64,000 nucleotides of DNA from Halobacillus sp. Marseille-P3879 (GCF_900240285.1 NZ_OESS01000001.1:682001-746000), one strand, 5' to 3'; positions 1-9,280 are shown, numbered from the stretch's first letter. The notes: a model not told the origin generated them from the sequence alone. Numbers and translations are program-made.

Positions 1-909
1 CTGGGAGAAATACAGGCCAGTGATCATGTGACGATGCTGACGATTGAACAGGCGACAAATGTTATTTCTTTTGAACTGATGCGGGAAAATGAATTAAAGC
101 AATATACGAAACGAGTTAAAAATGACTTTTTCTTTAATTTTATTGAGGGCATGTTTACTTCTGAAGAAGAAGTCGTCAACCGGGCGAAGGAGTTCTCCCT
201 CAACCAGGATCAGAATTACCTCTGCGCCACGGGAAAAATCGAGGATTACATTTATACAAAAAGCTATACACAAAGCCAAAAAGAGATCGATGAAATCTAT
301 GAATATATTGAAGATGAAATCGTCGGGCTGTCGCTGTCCACTCATTTATTTACGAAAGGTGATCTCTGTGTTCTGCTGTTTGAAGTTAACGATTCGATAG
401 ACAACATCAGGAATTATGCTGAAACTTCATTGGAACTCGTACAAAAGAAGGTGGATCAGCGTTTCCACCGTTCCTTATCCTTTGGGGTAAGCAACATTTC
501 CAGAGGCCTCTTAAATGTGAAAAATGGATTCAAGGAAGCGCAGAATGCCTATCAATCCGGACGGCTAGCGGCTAAGTCAAAGTTTATCCAAATCTATCAG
601 GCGAAAGACGTAAACGAATTATTAAGAACACTGCCTAAGGAGGATTTGCTGGATTTTTATTACCATTCACTGGAGCCGCTGCTCCGCCCGGGAGAGGATA
701 AGGATGAAGTTCTTCTGCAGACACTCTTTGTTTTTCTCGAAACCCACTGTCAAATCTCAGAGACAGCGAAGCGGCTGTTTGTCCACCGCAACACCGTGGT
801 GTACAGAATAGAAAAATGTGAAGAGTTATTAGGAGAAAGTCTATCTGATTCAGAAACCACCATTCAACTGCGGCTGGCCTTACGAATTAAAAGGCTTCTT
901 GAAGAATGA
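1..909 (+). CDS. PucR-type transcriptional regulator, 3' part (5' end outside window)
   Basis: The frame is open from base 1, so the true start lies upstream of the window. The visible ~300 residues match the C-terminal half of PucR/CdaR-type activators: a GGDEF-like/linker region followed by a C-terminal helix-turn-helix around residues 240-275 (ETHCQISETAKRLFVHRNTV, then YRIEKCEELLG). Members of this family control purine, sugar-acid or amino-acid catabolism genes. The target cannot be seen because the upstream neighbours are missing. No clear terminator follows before the germination genes. Confidence 0.85.
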   Translation: MGEIQASDHVTMLTIEQATNVISFELMRENELKQYTKRVKNDFFFNFIEGMFTSEEEVVNRAKEFSLNQDQNYLCATGKIEDYIYTKSYTQSQKEIDEIYEYIEDEIVGLSLSTHLFTKGDLCVLLFEVNDSIDNIRNYAETSLELVQKKVDQRFHRSLSFGVSNISRGLLNVKNGFKEAQNAYQSGRLAAKSKFIQIYQAKDVNELLRTLPKEDLLDFYYHSLEPLLRPGEDKDEVLLQTLFVFLETHCQISETAKRLFVHRNTVVYRIEKCEELLGESLSDSETTIQLRLALRIKRLLEE

Positions 910-1226
910 TTTTGATGCATTCTGTTTAAAGACTGTAGCAATCCTTAGTGATGGTAAACAATAACCTTTTTCAGCATTTGAGTCGTGAATGACAGGCAGC
1001 AGTAAAAAACTGTTTGAAAGGAAAAAGGGACTTTGCTTATTTACATATGCCCAGCTTAAAATCTTATAACAAAAGCTCCAACACTTGCTATAAAATATTG
1101 AAAAGAGTCTGAAGAAATTGACTTATGATTCATTCGTCGAATTTAGTATTTATTCGTATGATGTAATTTATTTTACATATATTATGAATGGGGATTTTTG
1201 TAATTAGAGGAGCTGGAATATTTAAA
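910..1226. other. Intergenic region before germination genes
   Basis: AT-rich stretch of about 317 bases with no convincing ORF. It should hold the promoter of the gerA-type gene, presumably sigma-G dependent, but I could not find a -35/-10 pair with correct spacing. The ribosome site GAGGAG lies at 1208-1213. Confidence 0.5.
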
Positions 1227-2810
1227 ATGTTTAGGTTTTTAAAAAAGATCCGATCATTAAAATCTTCCTCTACAAATGGGGCTCAAAATAATCAAGCAAA
1301 CGGTGAGTCGATAGACATAAAATTAAATAGTAATTTAAATAAATTACAACAAATATTTGAACATAGTGCTGATGTGAAATTTAGGGAGTTTGAAATTTAC
1401 AATCGTGCCCCAGTAAATGTTTTTGTCTGTTTCATTCAAGGGTTAGTTAGTGAAGAGTATATTAATTTTCATATCATTAAGCCATTAATGAGAGCTGATT
1501 TATTCGAGGATATAGAGAATACATCATCAGAGGATTTATTGAAAATCATAGGTAAAAGAGTGTTAAGTTCTTCAGATATTAAAGAAGTCCAAACAATGGA
1601 TAAAGTAAATGAAGGTATATTAGCTGGAAAGGCTATCATTTTTCTGGATGGTTTTCGTAAGGCCCTGCTTATAGGGGCACACGGGTTTGAGTCTAGAGGG
1701 ATAGAAGAACCTGAAACGGAAGCAAGTGTTAGAGGTTCACGTGAAGGGTTTAATGAAGTATTGAAAGTTAATATTTCTTTAATTCGCAGAAGAATCCAGA
1801 ATAAAAAACTAGTGTTTGAAGATATGCAGATAGGAAAACAGACAAAAACGAATATTTGGATAGGTTATATTAAAGGTATAGCAAACCCAGAGGTTATAGA
1901 TGAAGTGAGGAATCGTTTAAAACGAATTGATACAGATATGATTTTAGAATCGGGTTATATTGAGCAATTTATTGAGGATCACCCTTACTCTATATTCCCA
2001 ACAGTTGGGAATAGTGAAAAACCTGATAAAGTATCAGGCAAAATATTGGAAGGTAGGATTGCGATATTTTGTGATGGGACCCCATTTGTATTAACTGTGC
2101 CACACTTATTTATCGAATCGATTCAAGTTCCAGAAGATTATTATTCACGTCCATACTTAGCTTCGTTAATGAGATTATTTAGAATACTGGCTCTATTTTT
2201 AACTATCTCTACACCTGCGATTTTTGTTTCCGTTGCCACATACCATCACGAAATGGTCCCATCTCTTCTCCTTACAACTATGGCAGCAGCTGAAGAAAAA
2301 GTCCCCTTTCCTGCATTTTTGGAAGCTTTGCTGATGATAATTCTATTTGAATTACTTAGAGAAGCAGGTGTTCGAATGCCCCGCCCGGTTGGTTCTGCTA
2401 TCAGTATAGTAGGGGCGTTGGTCATTGGAGAAGCTGCCGTGCAAGCTGGGTTAGTAAGTGCACCCATGGTAATCGTAGTAGCCTTGACAGCAATTACGGG
2501 TTTTATCGTAACGTCCTTAAATGATGCTGTGATTCTGGCCAGATTTTTTCTTCTTTTCTTATCAGGTGCACTAGGTTTCTACGGCTTATTAATGGGAACG
2601 TTTGTTTTGATTGGACATGTATGTTCTTTACGATCTTTTGGTACTCCCTATTTAACTCCAATGGGACCAATATTTTTTAGTGAATGGAAAGATGCAATTA
2701 TTCGTATGCCATTATGGTTTTTAAAATCAAGACCTCAATCGATAACTTGGACAGAATCTAAAAGAGAAGGATCTGAAAATAAACCAGGACGCCCTGAGGG
2801 AGAGAGTTAA
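1227..2810 (+). CDS. Spore germination protein, GerA family (receptor A subunit)
   Basis: A subunit of a Ger-type germinant receptor, acting in the inner spore membrane to sense nutrients and trigger germination. The protein is 527 residues from this start, usual for the family, with a long hydrophilic N-terminal domain and a membrane domain with several hydrophobic segments near residues 310-490 (for example LFRILALFLTISTPAIFVSV). The start at 1227 is chosen because GAGGAG lies about 14 nt upstream; an in-frame ATG at 1188 adds 13 residues but has no ribosome site. The gerC-type gene begins 1 base after the stop, so the two are surely co-transcribed. Confidence 0.92.
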   Translation: MFRFLKKIRSLKSSSTNGAQNNQANGESIDIKLNSNLNKLQQIFEHSADVKFREFEIYNRAPVNVFVCFIQGLVSEEYINFHIIKPLMRADLFEDIENTSSEDLLKIIGKRVLSSSDIKEVQTMDKVNEGILAGKAIIFLDGFRKALLIGAHGFESRGIEEPETEASVRGSREGFNEVLKVNISLIRRRIQNKKLVFEDMQIGKQTKTNIWIGYIKGIANPEVIDEVRNRLKRIDTDMILESGYIEQFIEDHPYSIFPTVGNSEKPDKVSGKILEGRIAIFCDGTPFVLTVPHLFIESIQVPEDYYSRPYLASLMRLFRILALFLTISTPAIFVSVATYHHEMVPSLLLTTMAAAEEKVPFPAFLEALLMIILFELLREAGVRMPRPVGSAISIVGALVIGEAAVQAGLVSAPMVIVVALTAITGFIVTSLNDAVILARFFLLFLSGALGFYGLLMGTFVLIGHVCSLRSFGTPYLTPMGPIFFSEWKDAIIRMPLWFLKSRPQSITWTESKREGSENKPGRPEGES

Positions 2811-2811
2811 T

Positions 2812-3987
2812 ATGAGGGTATTGATCGTTTTACTTTCCCTTTTTTTATTAACAGGGTGCTGGGATCGGAAAGAATTAGCGGAAATCGGAATAGTATCCGC
2901 AATAACCATTGATAAAGATACGGATACGAATGAATATACGCTGACTTCCGAATATCTTAGGCCATCGGCACAAAGCACACTATCACCGAGTCCAGATGAA
3001 TCTTCTTTAAAGGTCTCAGTGACGGGAAAAACCATTGACGAAATTTTGCTAAAAGCAAATAAAACAATAGATAGAAAAAGCTTTTATGCTCATAATAAAG
3101 TGATTGTTATTAGTGAAGAGATAGCGAGAGAAGGATTAATTCCAATCATCGATTCTTTTCAACGAGGAAAACAAGTGCGAGGATATGTTTGGCTTGCGAT
3201 TACTAAAGGAAGTGACGCCAAAACAATAATTAATACAGAAGGGAATAATATTACCCCTGTTTCAGCCAATTTTTTAAAGGGTCTTTTCGAAAATGCGGAT
3301 TATAACGCTGTTGGTATTAATATGCTTACTTACCATAAGAAAGTGTTAGGAGCAGGAGTAGATCCTTTAGTAGGGGTTCTAAAGCGTGAGGAGAACGCTG
3401 ATAAAGTACCTGCAGAGCTTGTAAAGTTGTCAGGAGGAGCAGCATTTAAAGAAGATAAGTTAGTTGGTTTTATAGATGAAACGGAAGTAAGGGGATATAA
3501 TCTGGTAACAGGGGAGGGGCCGGTTACCGATAGAGGATCTCTACCTCTCCCATCTTTATTAGACGAAGATAAATTAGTTACACTGCTTTTAAAAGAGTTA
3601 AAGTCTGAGATTAAACCAAAAGTGGATAAAAACGGTCAAATTTCCTTTACCATTGATATTCACCAGAAAGCACGATTGAGTGGACAAGAATCAACTGACG
3701 AGTTTAAAACCCGAAAAGAAATTTCGGATTACTTAAAGGATATTGAAAAAGAAGGTGAGAAAACGATAAAAAAAGAAATTGAGATGGTCATAGATAAAGC
3801 GCAGCAAGATTTTCAATCAGACATTTTTGGATTTGGAAGAGTTTTAAATATAGAACAGCCTAAAGAATGGCAGAAAGTAAAAGATGATTGGTCAGAAACC
3901 TTTGCTGACGTAAATTATAATGTCAAGGTAGATGTGGAGATTGTAGATTCAGGTTTAACAAAAGGTCCATTTGAGCCTAAAGAGTAA
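2812..3987 (+). CDS. Spore germination lipoprotein, Ger(x)C family (receptor C subunit)
   Basis: The C subunit of the same receptor, a lipoprotein held in the inner spore membrane. A short signal peptide ends in the lipobox LLTGC with Cys16 as lipidation site, followed by the family-typical WDRKELAEIG. Length is 391 residues, normal for the family. It follows the gerA-type gene with almost no gap and is closed by a hairpin terminator at 4002-4041 shared with the convergent gerB-type gene. Confidence 0.93.
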   Translation: MRVLIVLLSLFLLTGCWDRKELAEIGIVSAITIDKDTDTNEYTLTSEYLRPSAQSTLSPSPDESSLKVSVTGKTIDEILLKANKTIDRKSFYAHNKVIVISEEIAREGLIPIIDSFQRGKQVRGYVWLAITKGSDAKTIINTEGNNITPVSANFLKGLFENADYNAVGINMLTYHKKVLGAGVDPLVGVLKREENADKVPAELVKLSGGAAFKEDKLVGFIDETEVRGYNLVTGEGPVTDRGSLPLPSLLDEDKLVTLLLKELKSEIKPKVDKNGQISFTIDIHQKARLSGQESTDEFKTRKEISDYLKDIEKEGEKTIKKEIEMVIDKAQQDFQSDIFGFGRVLNIEQPKEWQKVKDDWSETFADVNYNVKVDVEIVDSGLTKGPFEPKE

Positions 3988-4001
3988 CTATTATAATTGA
4001 T

Positions 4002-4041
4002 AAAGGTCTGCACCCCCTATAAATGGGAAGCAGGCTTTTTT
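4002..4041. terminator. Bidirectional terminator between gerC-type and gerB-type genes
   Basis: AAAGGTCTGC pairs along its full length (two G-U pairs) with GCAGGCTTTT. An inner CCC/GGG helix extends it, and a T-run follows on the + strand. It separates two convergent transcription units. Confidence 0.75.
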
Positions 4042-4076
4042 AGTTTGAATTTTATCGCATATTTTCCTAGTGTTTA

Positions 4077-4205
4077 TCATCTGAAAAATAACTTGATCGA
4101 TTGATAAACAATTATTAATAAAAGAATGATTACATAAATCCCTCCTCCTATTGTAATTAGGGACAAGAAAGGATCTGCTTTAAACACAGTCAGGTCAATA
4201 AACAT
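4077..4205 (-). CDS. 42-residue membrane protein, candidate small (D-type) germinant receptor subunit
   Basis: A 42-codon ORF starting ATG at 4205 with AGGAGA 8 bases upstream; its first 11 bases overlap the end of the gerB-type gene, implying translational coupling. The peptide begins MFIDLTVFKADPFLSLIT and has one strongly hydrophobic segment (about residues 14-36) followed by a basic tail ending KLFFR. Many Bacillus ger operons carry a fourth small membrane gene (the D subunit). This one is shorter than usual D proteins and shows one rather than two clear membrane spans, so that assignment rests on position and character. Confidence 0.65.
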   Translation of the reverse strand: MFIDLTVFKADPFLSLITIGGGIYVIILLLIIVYQSIKLFFR

Positions 4206-5298
4206 TGTTATTCTCCTTTCCTGTGGAGTTTTTACTTTTTATAAAGATAATTAATAAAAGTAAAACTGGAAGAAAGGAATATACTAACATCACATATGTT
4301 CCTCCTTCAATTCCCTTCCATCTTTGGTCTTCAAATCCATCAAAACGAACAACAGAAAAAATTGGTAAAAGTAACCCGAAAATGGAGATAGCCCATTTTG
4401 GATTTTTACTATTAAATAACCAAGTAATTGCTAAAGAGAACCCTAAAAAATGCAAAGCTGTTTTATAAAATCCCCCAATAAACATAATAAAGACGCCTAT
4501 ACTATCCAGGTTTGTAATAATGTTAGCAATATTAATCGATAATAGCGTTTCTAATAGAGGAATTTCTGTATTTGCAGCTAGTTCAGGACCTAAAACGGAT
4601 ATAATCACAATTAAGGATAAGAAAAGTAATAATGTCGATATACCTAGAGCAAGAAAAGCAGCCTTCCGTATATATTTCTGATCTCTTATATAGTGCCAAA
4701 ACATAAGGAATACAATCATTTCACCATAAGGAAAACCTATAACTCGAGGGACTTCACTTAATATAGGTTTCCATCCTTCTCCTAAAACAGGTCGTAGATT
4801 ACTGATTTCAAAAGTTCCTGAAAATATCATAAACAAAAAAGTAGCTAATAAAAAAAGTAATAAATACGGGAGGAATATCTCAACTGTTCGTGATAAAACC
4901 TCAAAACCTAATAGAAGAATATGTATAATCACAAGGACAAACAAATAGAGAATGACGATAAGCGGGGCTTTAGGTAATGCAGTCATACTAATGAGAGAAC
5001 CAAATTCATAAAAATTATGACTTGCTTGGTTTAAGAAATATAATCCGAAAAGCAGGAGTAAAGGTTTGGCTATTATGGGTCCTAATGTATCATTTAGAAT
5101 CTCAGCAAAATTTCGATTAGGGTAGTATTTAGGGATTTGGGTATAAACCCATAATAGAAATAATCCTACTATGAACGCCATTAATATAACAATCCAGGCA
5201 TCTCTTTTTGCACCAATTCCTAATGCAAACAAGGTTGTACTACCGATTTCAAAAGCCATAATAAGCGAAAATAATTGAATATTTGAAATACGCTTCAT
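4195..5298 (-). CDS. Spore germination permease, GerB family (receptor B subunit)
   Basis: B subunit of a germinant receptor, an APC-superfamily-like membrane protein that probably binds the germinant. The 367 residues contain about ten hydrophobic spans and begin with the family-typical ISNIQLFSLIMAFEIGSTTL. It is convergent with the gerA/gerC pair rather than placed between them, so the receptor genes form two transcription units. ATG at 5298 is preceded by AAGGGG. Confidence 0.92.
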   Translation of the reverse strand: MKRISNIQLFSLIMAFEIGSTTLFALGIGAKRDAWIVILMAFIVGLFLLWVYTQIPKYYPNRNFAEILNDTLGPIIAKPLLLLFGLYFLNQASHNFYEFGSLISMTALPKAPLIVILYLFVLVIIHILLLGFEVLSRTVEIFLPYLLLFLLATFLFMIFSGTFEISNLRPVLGEGWKPILSEVPRVIGFPYGEMIVFLMFWHYIRDQKYIRKAAFLALGISTLLLFLSLIVIISVLGPELAANTEIPLLETLLSINIANIITNLDSIGVFIMFIGGFYKTALHFLGFSLAITWLFNSKNPKWAISIFGLLLPIFSVVRFDGFEDQRWKGIEGGTYVMLVYSFLPVLLLLIIFIKSKNSTGKENNNVY

Positions 5299-5333
5299 TT
5301 AAAATAACCCCTTAAACTGTGTTTCCCTTTTAT

Positions 5334-5364
5334 TAGTTATGTCCCTATACATATACGCCCATAC
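5334..5364 (-). promoter_or_regulatory. Possible sigma-G-like promoter of the gerB-type gene
   Basis: On the minus strand GTATG fits the sigma-G -35 pattern GNATR and is followed after 18 bases by CATAACTA, one mismatch from CATNHTA. Sporulation sigma-G control is expected for germination receptors. The match is imperfect. Confidence 0.3.
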
Positions 5365-5798
5365 TTTTTAACTGCCTCTACCTGGGACTAGTATATTCTC
5401 GTGTACATGAAGGGGACTCCTTACCTGAAAAAGGATTGAGTGCCTGGATGTGGATTGAAATAGTTGGAATTGTATACGGTGTAATAGTATGAAAAAGTGC
5501 CCTGCTTCAATTAATAATGCGTCATTTTGTTTGATAAGGTGAAATAAGAGATTTTTTTTCAAAATTAAATCCAGGCGGATATTTAAAAATAAGAAGGAAG
5601 ATATATCCCTTTATTGAAATAGATATTAAACTAGGTTGTAAAAATTACCTCCATTATGGGGGAAGAGAAGTTGAAGAAAAGTAATTTAGTTGGTTTCCGT
5701 GTGGTTTAAAGGATAGGACAGGTTCTGGTCGTGAGTTTCCTAAAGGATGTCATGAGAGACGCCAAATTAATTAAAACATGTTGAATGGGGGAGAGAGG
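5365..5798. other. Intergenic region with no supported gene
   Basis: About 430 bases. On the + strand the frame through roughly 5380-5490 reads as a membrane-protein-like run (SAWMWIEIVGIVYGVIV before a stop), perhaps a decayed gene, but without a start, ribosome site or recognisable family. Nothing else is supported. Confidence 0.3.
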
Positions 5799-6284
5799 AT
5801 GACATATGAAATTGTTACACTACCGGCATATCGAGCAGTAGGATTAAAATGGGCGGGTAGATTCTCTGAAATTGACCCAGATTTAAAAAACGTTATCAAA
5901 CAAATGGAAGAGCGGGCAAGGGAGTTAGAAGATAAGGTGAATCCTGATGTTCAGTTAGGTTTATCTTACCATGTAATTGAAAATGGCTTCGTGCATTATT
6001 CGGTGTATGAAGTAAGTGAGGAGCAGGAAATCCCTGTGGGAATGATTGAAATAAGGGTTCCTGAATGGACCTATGTGAAAACGACACATCACAAAGGAGA
6101 AGATATCTCCAAAACTTATACGGATTTACATAATTGGTTGTTTAATAGTGACTATACCGCATATAGAGAAGCTGAGGTTGAGTACTATGATCCTTATATG
6201 CCAATTAAGCATGAACATTACCCAATTGATAGTGATAAGAATGATCCACATTTTGATATTTATATTCCGATAGTTAAAAAATAA
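5799..6284 (+). CDS. GyrI-like small-molecule-binding domain protein
   Basis: Stand-alone effector-binding domain of the GyrI/AraC-E-bind type (161 residues), a fold that binds hydrophobic or cationic small molecules. Typical features are the opening YEIVTLPAYRAVGLKWAG, a mid-protein LGLSYH, and a C-terminal FDIYIPI strand. The start at 5799 directly follows GGGGGAGAGAGG; an upstream in-frame ATG at 5778 has no ribosome site. A decayed relative lies just downstream. Confidence 0.8.
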   Translation: MTYEIVTLPAYRAVGLKWAGRFSEIDPDLKNVIKQMEERARELEDKVNPDVQLGLSYHVIENGFVHYSVYEVSEEQEIPVGMIEIRVPEWTYVKTTHHKGEDISKTYTDLHNWLFNSDYTAYREAEVEYYDPYMPIKHEHYPIDSDKNDPHFDIYIPIVKK

Positions 6285-6462
6285 TAGGAGATCTCTTTTT
6301 TGTCGTCACGGGGTAGTGTCAGGCATCGAAATTCAGCTCTCTTCTGGCTTCCCCGTAACGTTCGGTAAACATTCTCTTTAGGGCTGGGGCAGTTGCATCT
6401 CCCCGGCCCGGCGCTTATTGAAGGAAAGGGTTAGATAATTGAATAAGGGGGTACATGATTAT

Positions 6463-6571
6463 GACAAATCAAATGAAGGGTTTCATATCGCTAGCCTGCC
6501 CTATAAAGTAATAGGATTTAGCTGCAATACAGGGGCACCGGTAGCAGACAGGCGAACGATCGACCTTACAT
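6463..6571 (+). pseudogene. Remnant of a second GyrI-like domain gene
   Basis: A short open stretch downstream of the intact GyrI-like gene translates as HIASLPYKVIGFSCNTG followed by APVADRR and a stop, resembling the first strand of GyrI-like domains (LPxxKVIGxS). A nearby ATG with GGGGG upstream (about 6463) is in another frame, so a frameshift and a 3' deletion are implied. Assignment rests on a short segment. Confidence 0.35.
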
Positions 6572-6644
6572 AGCCAACCCCATTCACGGGCTTTATTTGC
6601 AGGATTTAAAAGAAAGTGAAGACAAAAACCTGGGAGGAAACAAA

Positions 6645-7139
6645 ATGGCTGCTCAAGTCAAAATTACTCACAGTTTCAATGCTCCACGTGAACAGGTATT
6701 TAAAGCATTTACCTCATCCGAACATTTGCAGGAGTGGTGGGGGCCAAAAGGATGGACGTTTAAGGTTTTGAAATCAGACTTCCGCGAGGGTGGTGTTTTT
6801 CACTACAGCCAGAAACCTGCTGAGGGTGATGCAATGTGGGTGAAGTTTGTATACAGTCAAATTGTTGCGCCGGAGAAAATCGTTTATTCCAGTTTCTTTT
6901 CTAATGAAGAAGGAACCATTATACGTGCCCCCTTTAACACAAATTGGCCTTTGGAAACGCTTAACACGATAACGTTCATCGAAGACGAAGGAAAAACAAT
7001 GGTTACAGATATTGTTACTCCTGTAAGAGCAGCCGAAGAGGAACTTAAAACTTTTGGAGAAGCACAGGAAATGGTTCATGATGGATTTTCAGGCACCTTC
7101 CATCAATTAGAAGATTACATTTCAAAGGAATCAACATAA
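6645..7139 (+). CDS. SRPBCC/AHSA1-family protein
   Basis: 164-residue START/Bet v1-like fold protein of the Aha1-domain (AHSA1) family, probably binding a hydrophobic ligand. Diagnostic segments are FNAPREQVFKAFTSSEHLQE then WWGPKGWTF, and the closing WxxxxxxLEDY-type helix (FHQLEDYI). The start at 6645 follows GGGAGG; an upstream in-frame ATG at 6597 lacks a ribosome site. A related gene lies at 8180-8695 on the other strand. Confidence 0.85.
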   Translation: MAAQVKITHSFNAPREQVFKAFTSSEHLQEWWGPKGWTFKVLKSDFREGGVFHYSQKPAEGDAMWVKFVYSQIVAPEKIVYSSFFSNEEGTIIRAPFNTNWPLETLNTITFIEDEGKTMVTDIVTPVRAAEEELKTFGEAQEMVHDGFSGTFHQLEDYISKEST

Positions 7140-7220
7140 ACCGGGAAGCGAATGGAGATGGTGAAATAAAAAAAAGCCGGCGCTGACCAGCTTTATCATC
7201 AATGGAGTGCAGGCTAATGA

Positions 7221-8132
7221 TTACTTGCCTTGATAGGCTTGTATTAATTTTTCTATGTTAAACTTTTTCATTTGGAGAAATGTTTTTGTTAATCGGTTCA
7301 TTTGTTCAGTCGTCCCATTTGCGATCATTTCTCCCATAACCTCCGGCCAGATTTGCCAGGATACACCATATCTATCTTTTACCCAGCCACATTGTTCTGC
7401 TGCTGGCTCTGAGGACAGCTTTTCCCAGTAGTAATCAATCTCTTCTTGATTTTTGCATCGAACTAACAGTGAAATAGCTTCATTAAATTTGAAGTTATGC
7501 GGGTGAGCACTATCCATAGCAGCAAACCATTGGTTTTCGAGCATAAAATCTGTAAACATCACAGTCCCTTCTTCATCTGGTTCCATGCCTGCTGGATAAC
7601 GAGCGATTTCCCCTCGTCTTGACTCACCGAATACAGAAAGATAAAAGTCGCTGGCTTCTTCTGCCTTCCCTAACACGTCTTGAACATACAGCAAGGAAGG
7701 TACGATAAATGGTCGTTCTTGATCCTCCCGGTTTAGCAGCATCAACTGCCATGTCAGCCCATACTTATCCTGTATCCATCCGTAACGTTTACTGAACGGA
7801 TATTCTTGAAGTGGCATAAGTGGAGTACCGCCCTGGGATAGCTGTTCCCAGAGCAGATCTAAATTTTCTCCCGCATTCTCATCTTTTGAAGGGTCAAAAT
7901 TCACAAAAAAAGAAATTGAAGGATTAAATTGAAAATGTGGTCCTCCATTTATGGCCATGAATGAATATCCTGCGATATGAAAAGAAACGAGATCGCTATC
8001 TCCAGATGGCGTGTTGCGAATTGTTGCGGTACTGGTGACTTTTGAATCTGGAAAAATTGATGTATAAAATTGGGCTGCTTCTTTAGCTTCCTGATTAAAC
8101 CACAGATGGGGGACAATTTTTTGATGGGAGAT
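7221..8132 (-). CDS. PhnB-like double VOC (glyoxalase-fold) protein with apparent AUC start codon
   Basis: Two-domain VOC protein of the PhnB/3-demethylubiquinone-methyltransferase-like type; the biochemical role of the family is poorly defined. From the first ATG (7958) only 245 residues result and the first VOC domain is cut in half. The frame upstream encodes the missing part exactly as in the family (SHQKIVPHLWFNQEAKEAAQ, then FYTSIFPDSK and later TPSGDSDLVSF), giving 303 residues, the usual size. That frame meets a stop (TAA at six codons upstream), and the codon at the right distance (7 nt) from a perfect AAGGAGG is ATC at 8132-8130. No ATG, GTG or TTG is available there. It is therefore either an AUC-initiated gene or a point-mutated start. 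Confidence 0.85.
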   Translation of the reverse strand: MSHQKIVPHLWFNQEAKEAAQFYTSIFPDSKVTSTATIRNTPSGDSDLVSFHIAGYSFMAINGGPHFQFNPSISFFVNFDPSKDENAGENLDLLWEQLSQGGTPLMPLQEYPFSKRYGWIQDKYGLTWQLMLLNREDQERPFIVPSLLYVQDVLGKAEEASDFYLSVFGESRRGEIARYPAGMEPDEEGTVMFTDFMLENQWFAAMDSAHPHNFKFNEAISLLVRCKNQEEIDYYWEKLSSEPAAEQCGWVKDRYGVSWQIWPEVMGEMIANGTTEQMNRLTKTFLQMKKFNIEKLIQAYQGK

Positions 8133-8179
8133 GGGTATTCCTCCTTTTTATTATGAATTCTCTGTTGATTTAAAATTAG

Positions 8180-8695
8180 TTATTTAACTTCCTTCAGATG
8201 CTCCTCAAGGCGGTTCCAAGTTTCTGTGATGCCCTGCAGCATGCCCATATCCATCACTTTATTAAGAGCTTCCGCAGACTCATACTCTGTACGGTTAACT
8301 AGCTTCGTCTTTCCATCGACATCGATGAATTCCAAAGTGGTCTCAGAAGAAGGCATCGTTTCGTCAATATTACCCTCAGCATCCGAGAAATAGTCGGTGT
8401 AAGTAATCAGCTCTGGTTCAATAATGTCCTTGTAAACGACTTTTCCCCAGGACTCCATCCCATAATATTCTCCTTGATTCTGATCCATACACTTCATACA
8501 GAAATGCCAGGTGCCGCCCGGTCGGAAATCAACGTGGCAAACCGGAAGCTCCCAGCCATTCGGCCCCCACCAATGCTTGAGATGCTCAGGATCTTTAAAC
8601 ATTTTAAACACAATATCGCGCGGGGCATCAAAGCTGCGCTCCAGTACCAGCACCTGATCGTTCTCTACTCTCGATTTCAATTCATTGATTGACAT
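8180..8695 (-). CDS. SRPBCC/AHSA1-family protein, partner of the ArsR regulator
   Basis: 171-residue Aha1-type SRPBCC protein: SFDAPRDIVFKMFKDPEHLK then HWWGPNGWE, FRPGGTWHF and a C-terminal WNRLEEHL helix. The start has GGAGG just upstream. It lies downstream of an ArsR regulator gene on the same strand, a common bacterial pairing in which the regulator controls the SRPBCC gene; ligand unknown. It ends about 48 bases before the AUC start of the VOC gene, which may be in the same operon. Confidence 0.87.
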   Translation of the reverse strand: MSINELKSRVENDQVLVLERSFDAPRDIVFKMFKDPEHLKHWWGPNGWELPVCHVDFRPGGTWHFCMKCMDQNQGEYYGMESWGKVVYKDIIEPELITYTDYFSDAEGNIDETMPSSETTLEFIDVDGKTKLVNRTEYESAEALNKVMDMGMLQGITETWNRLEEHLKEVK

Positions 8696-8848
8696 TTTAA
8701 TTCCTCCCTACAAATGTATAAACCTTTTCCATGACCTCTTTACCTGCACGTTAAAGTTAAATACTCTTAGAGAAAGGATGACTATTAAAATCTCTCCGTA
8801 CAAGGTATTGAGGTGACCCTGTGAGATTTTCGCTGCCTCATCATCAAT

Positions 8849-9169
8849 CTACTGTTTTTTTTCATGTAAACCATTGAGGTAATCTTCTAACCGATCCATC
8901 CGCGATTCCCACATTCGACGGTAGGAATCAAGCCATTGATCCATCTCTTGAAGGGGTTCTGGTCTTAGCTTATATATCCGACGATTAGCGAGCGGCTGAA
9001 CTTCGACAATACCAGCTTCGCTCAAAACGCGAAGGTGCTTGGAAGTCTGGGGCTGGTTTAAGTTTAACTTCCCCGCAATCTCTCCTACTGGAAGAGGTTC
9101 GTCAAGCAGAAGATCGACGATAGCAAGACGGTTGGGTTCTGCCAGTGCACTAAATGTTTGTACGTTCAT
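8849..9169 (-). CDS. ArsR-family transcriptional regulator
   Basis: Winged-helix regulator of 106 residues: FSALAEPNRLAIVDLLLDEP, recognition helix LNQPQTSKHLRVLSEAGIV, then a wing with RRIYKL. No CXC metal-binding motif is present, so metal sensing is unlikely. Start chosen at 9169 (AGGAG about 10 nt upstream); an upstream ATG at 9202 lacks a ribosome site. Probably autoregulates through palindromes at 9284-9318. Confidence 0.88.
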   Translation of the reverse strand: MNVQTFSALAEPNRLAIVDLLLDEPLPVGEIAGKLNLNQPQTSKHLRVLSEAGIVEVQPLANRRIYKLRPEPLQEMDQWLDSYRRMWESRMDRLEDYLNGLHEKKQ

Positions 9170-9280
9170 GATGAATTTGCTCCTAACATGTGAATTTTTC
9201 ATAAGTAGTTCATGGGGTTACATGATGGATCACCTCCATGGTTTTCGTTTTAATCTACGTCGCTCATTGGTGTTAAATTA

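Noticed and set aside
5368-5562. 64-codon minus-strand ORF upstream of the gerB-type gene
   Set aside because: No ribosome site and no protein-like pattern; probably chance in AT-rich DNA.
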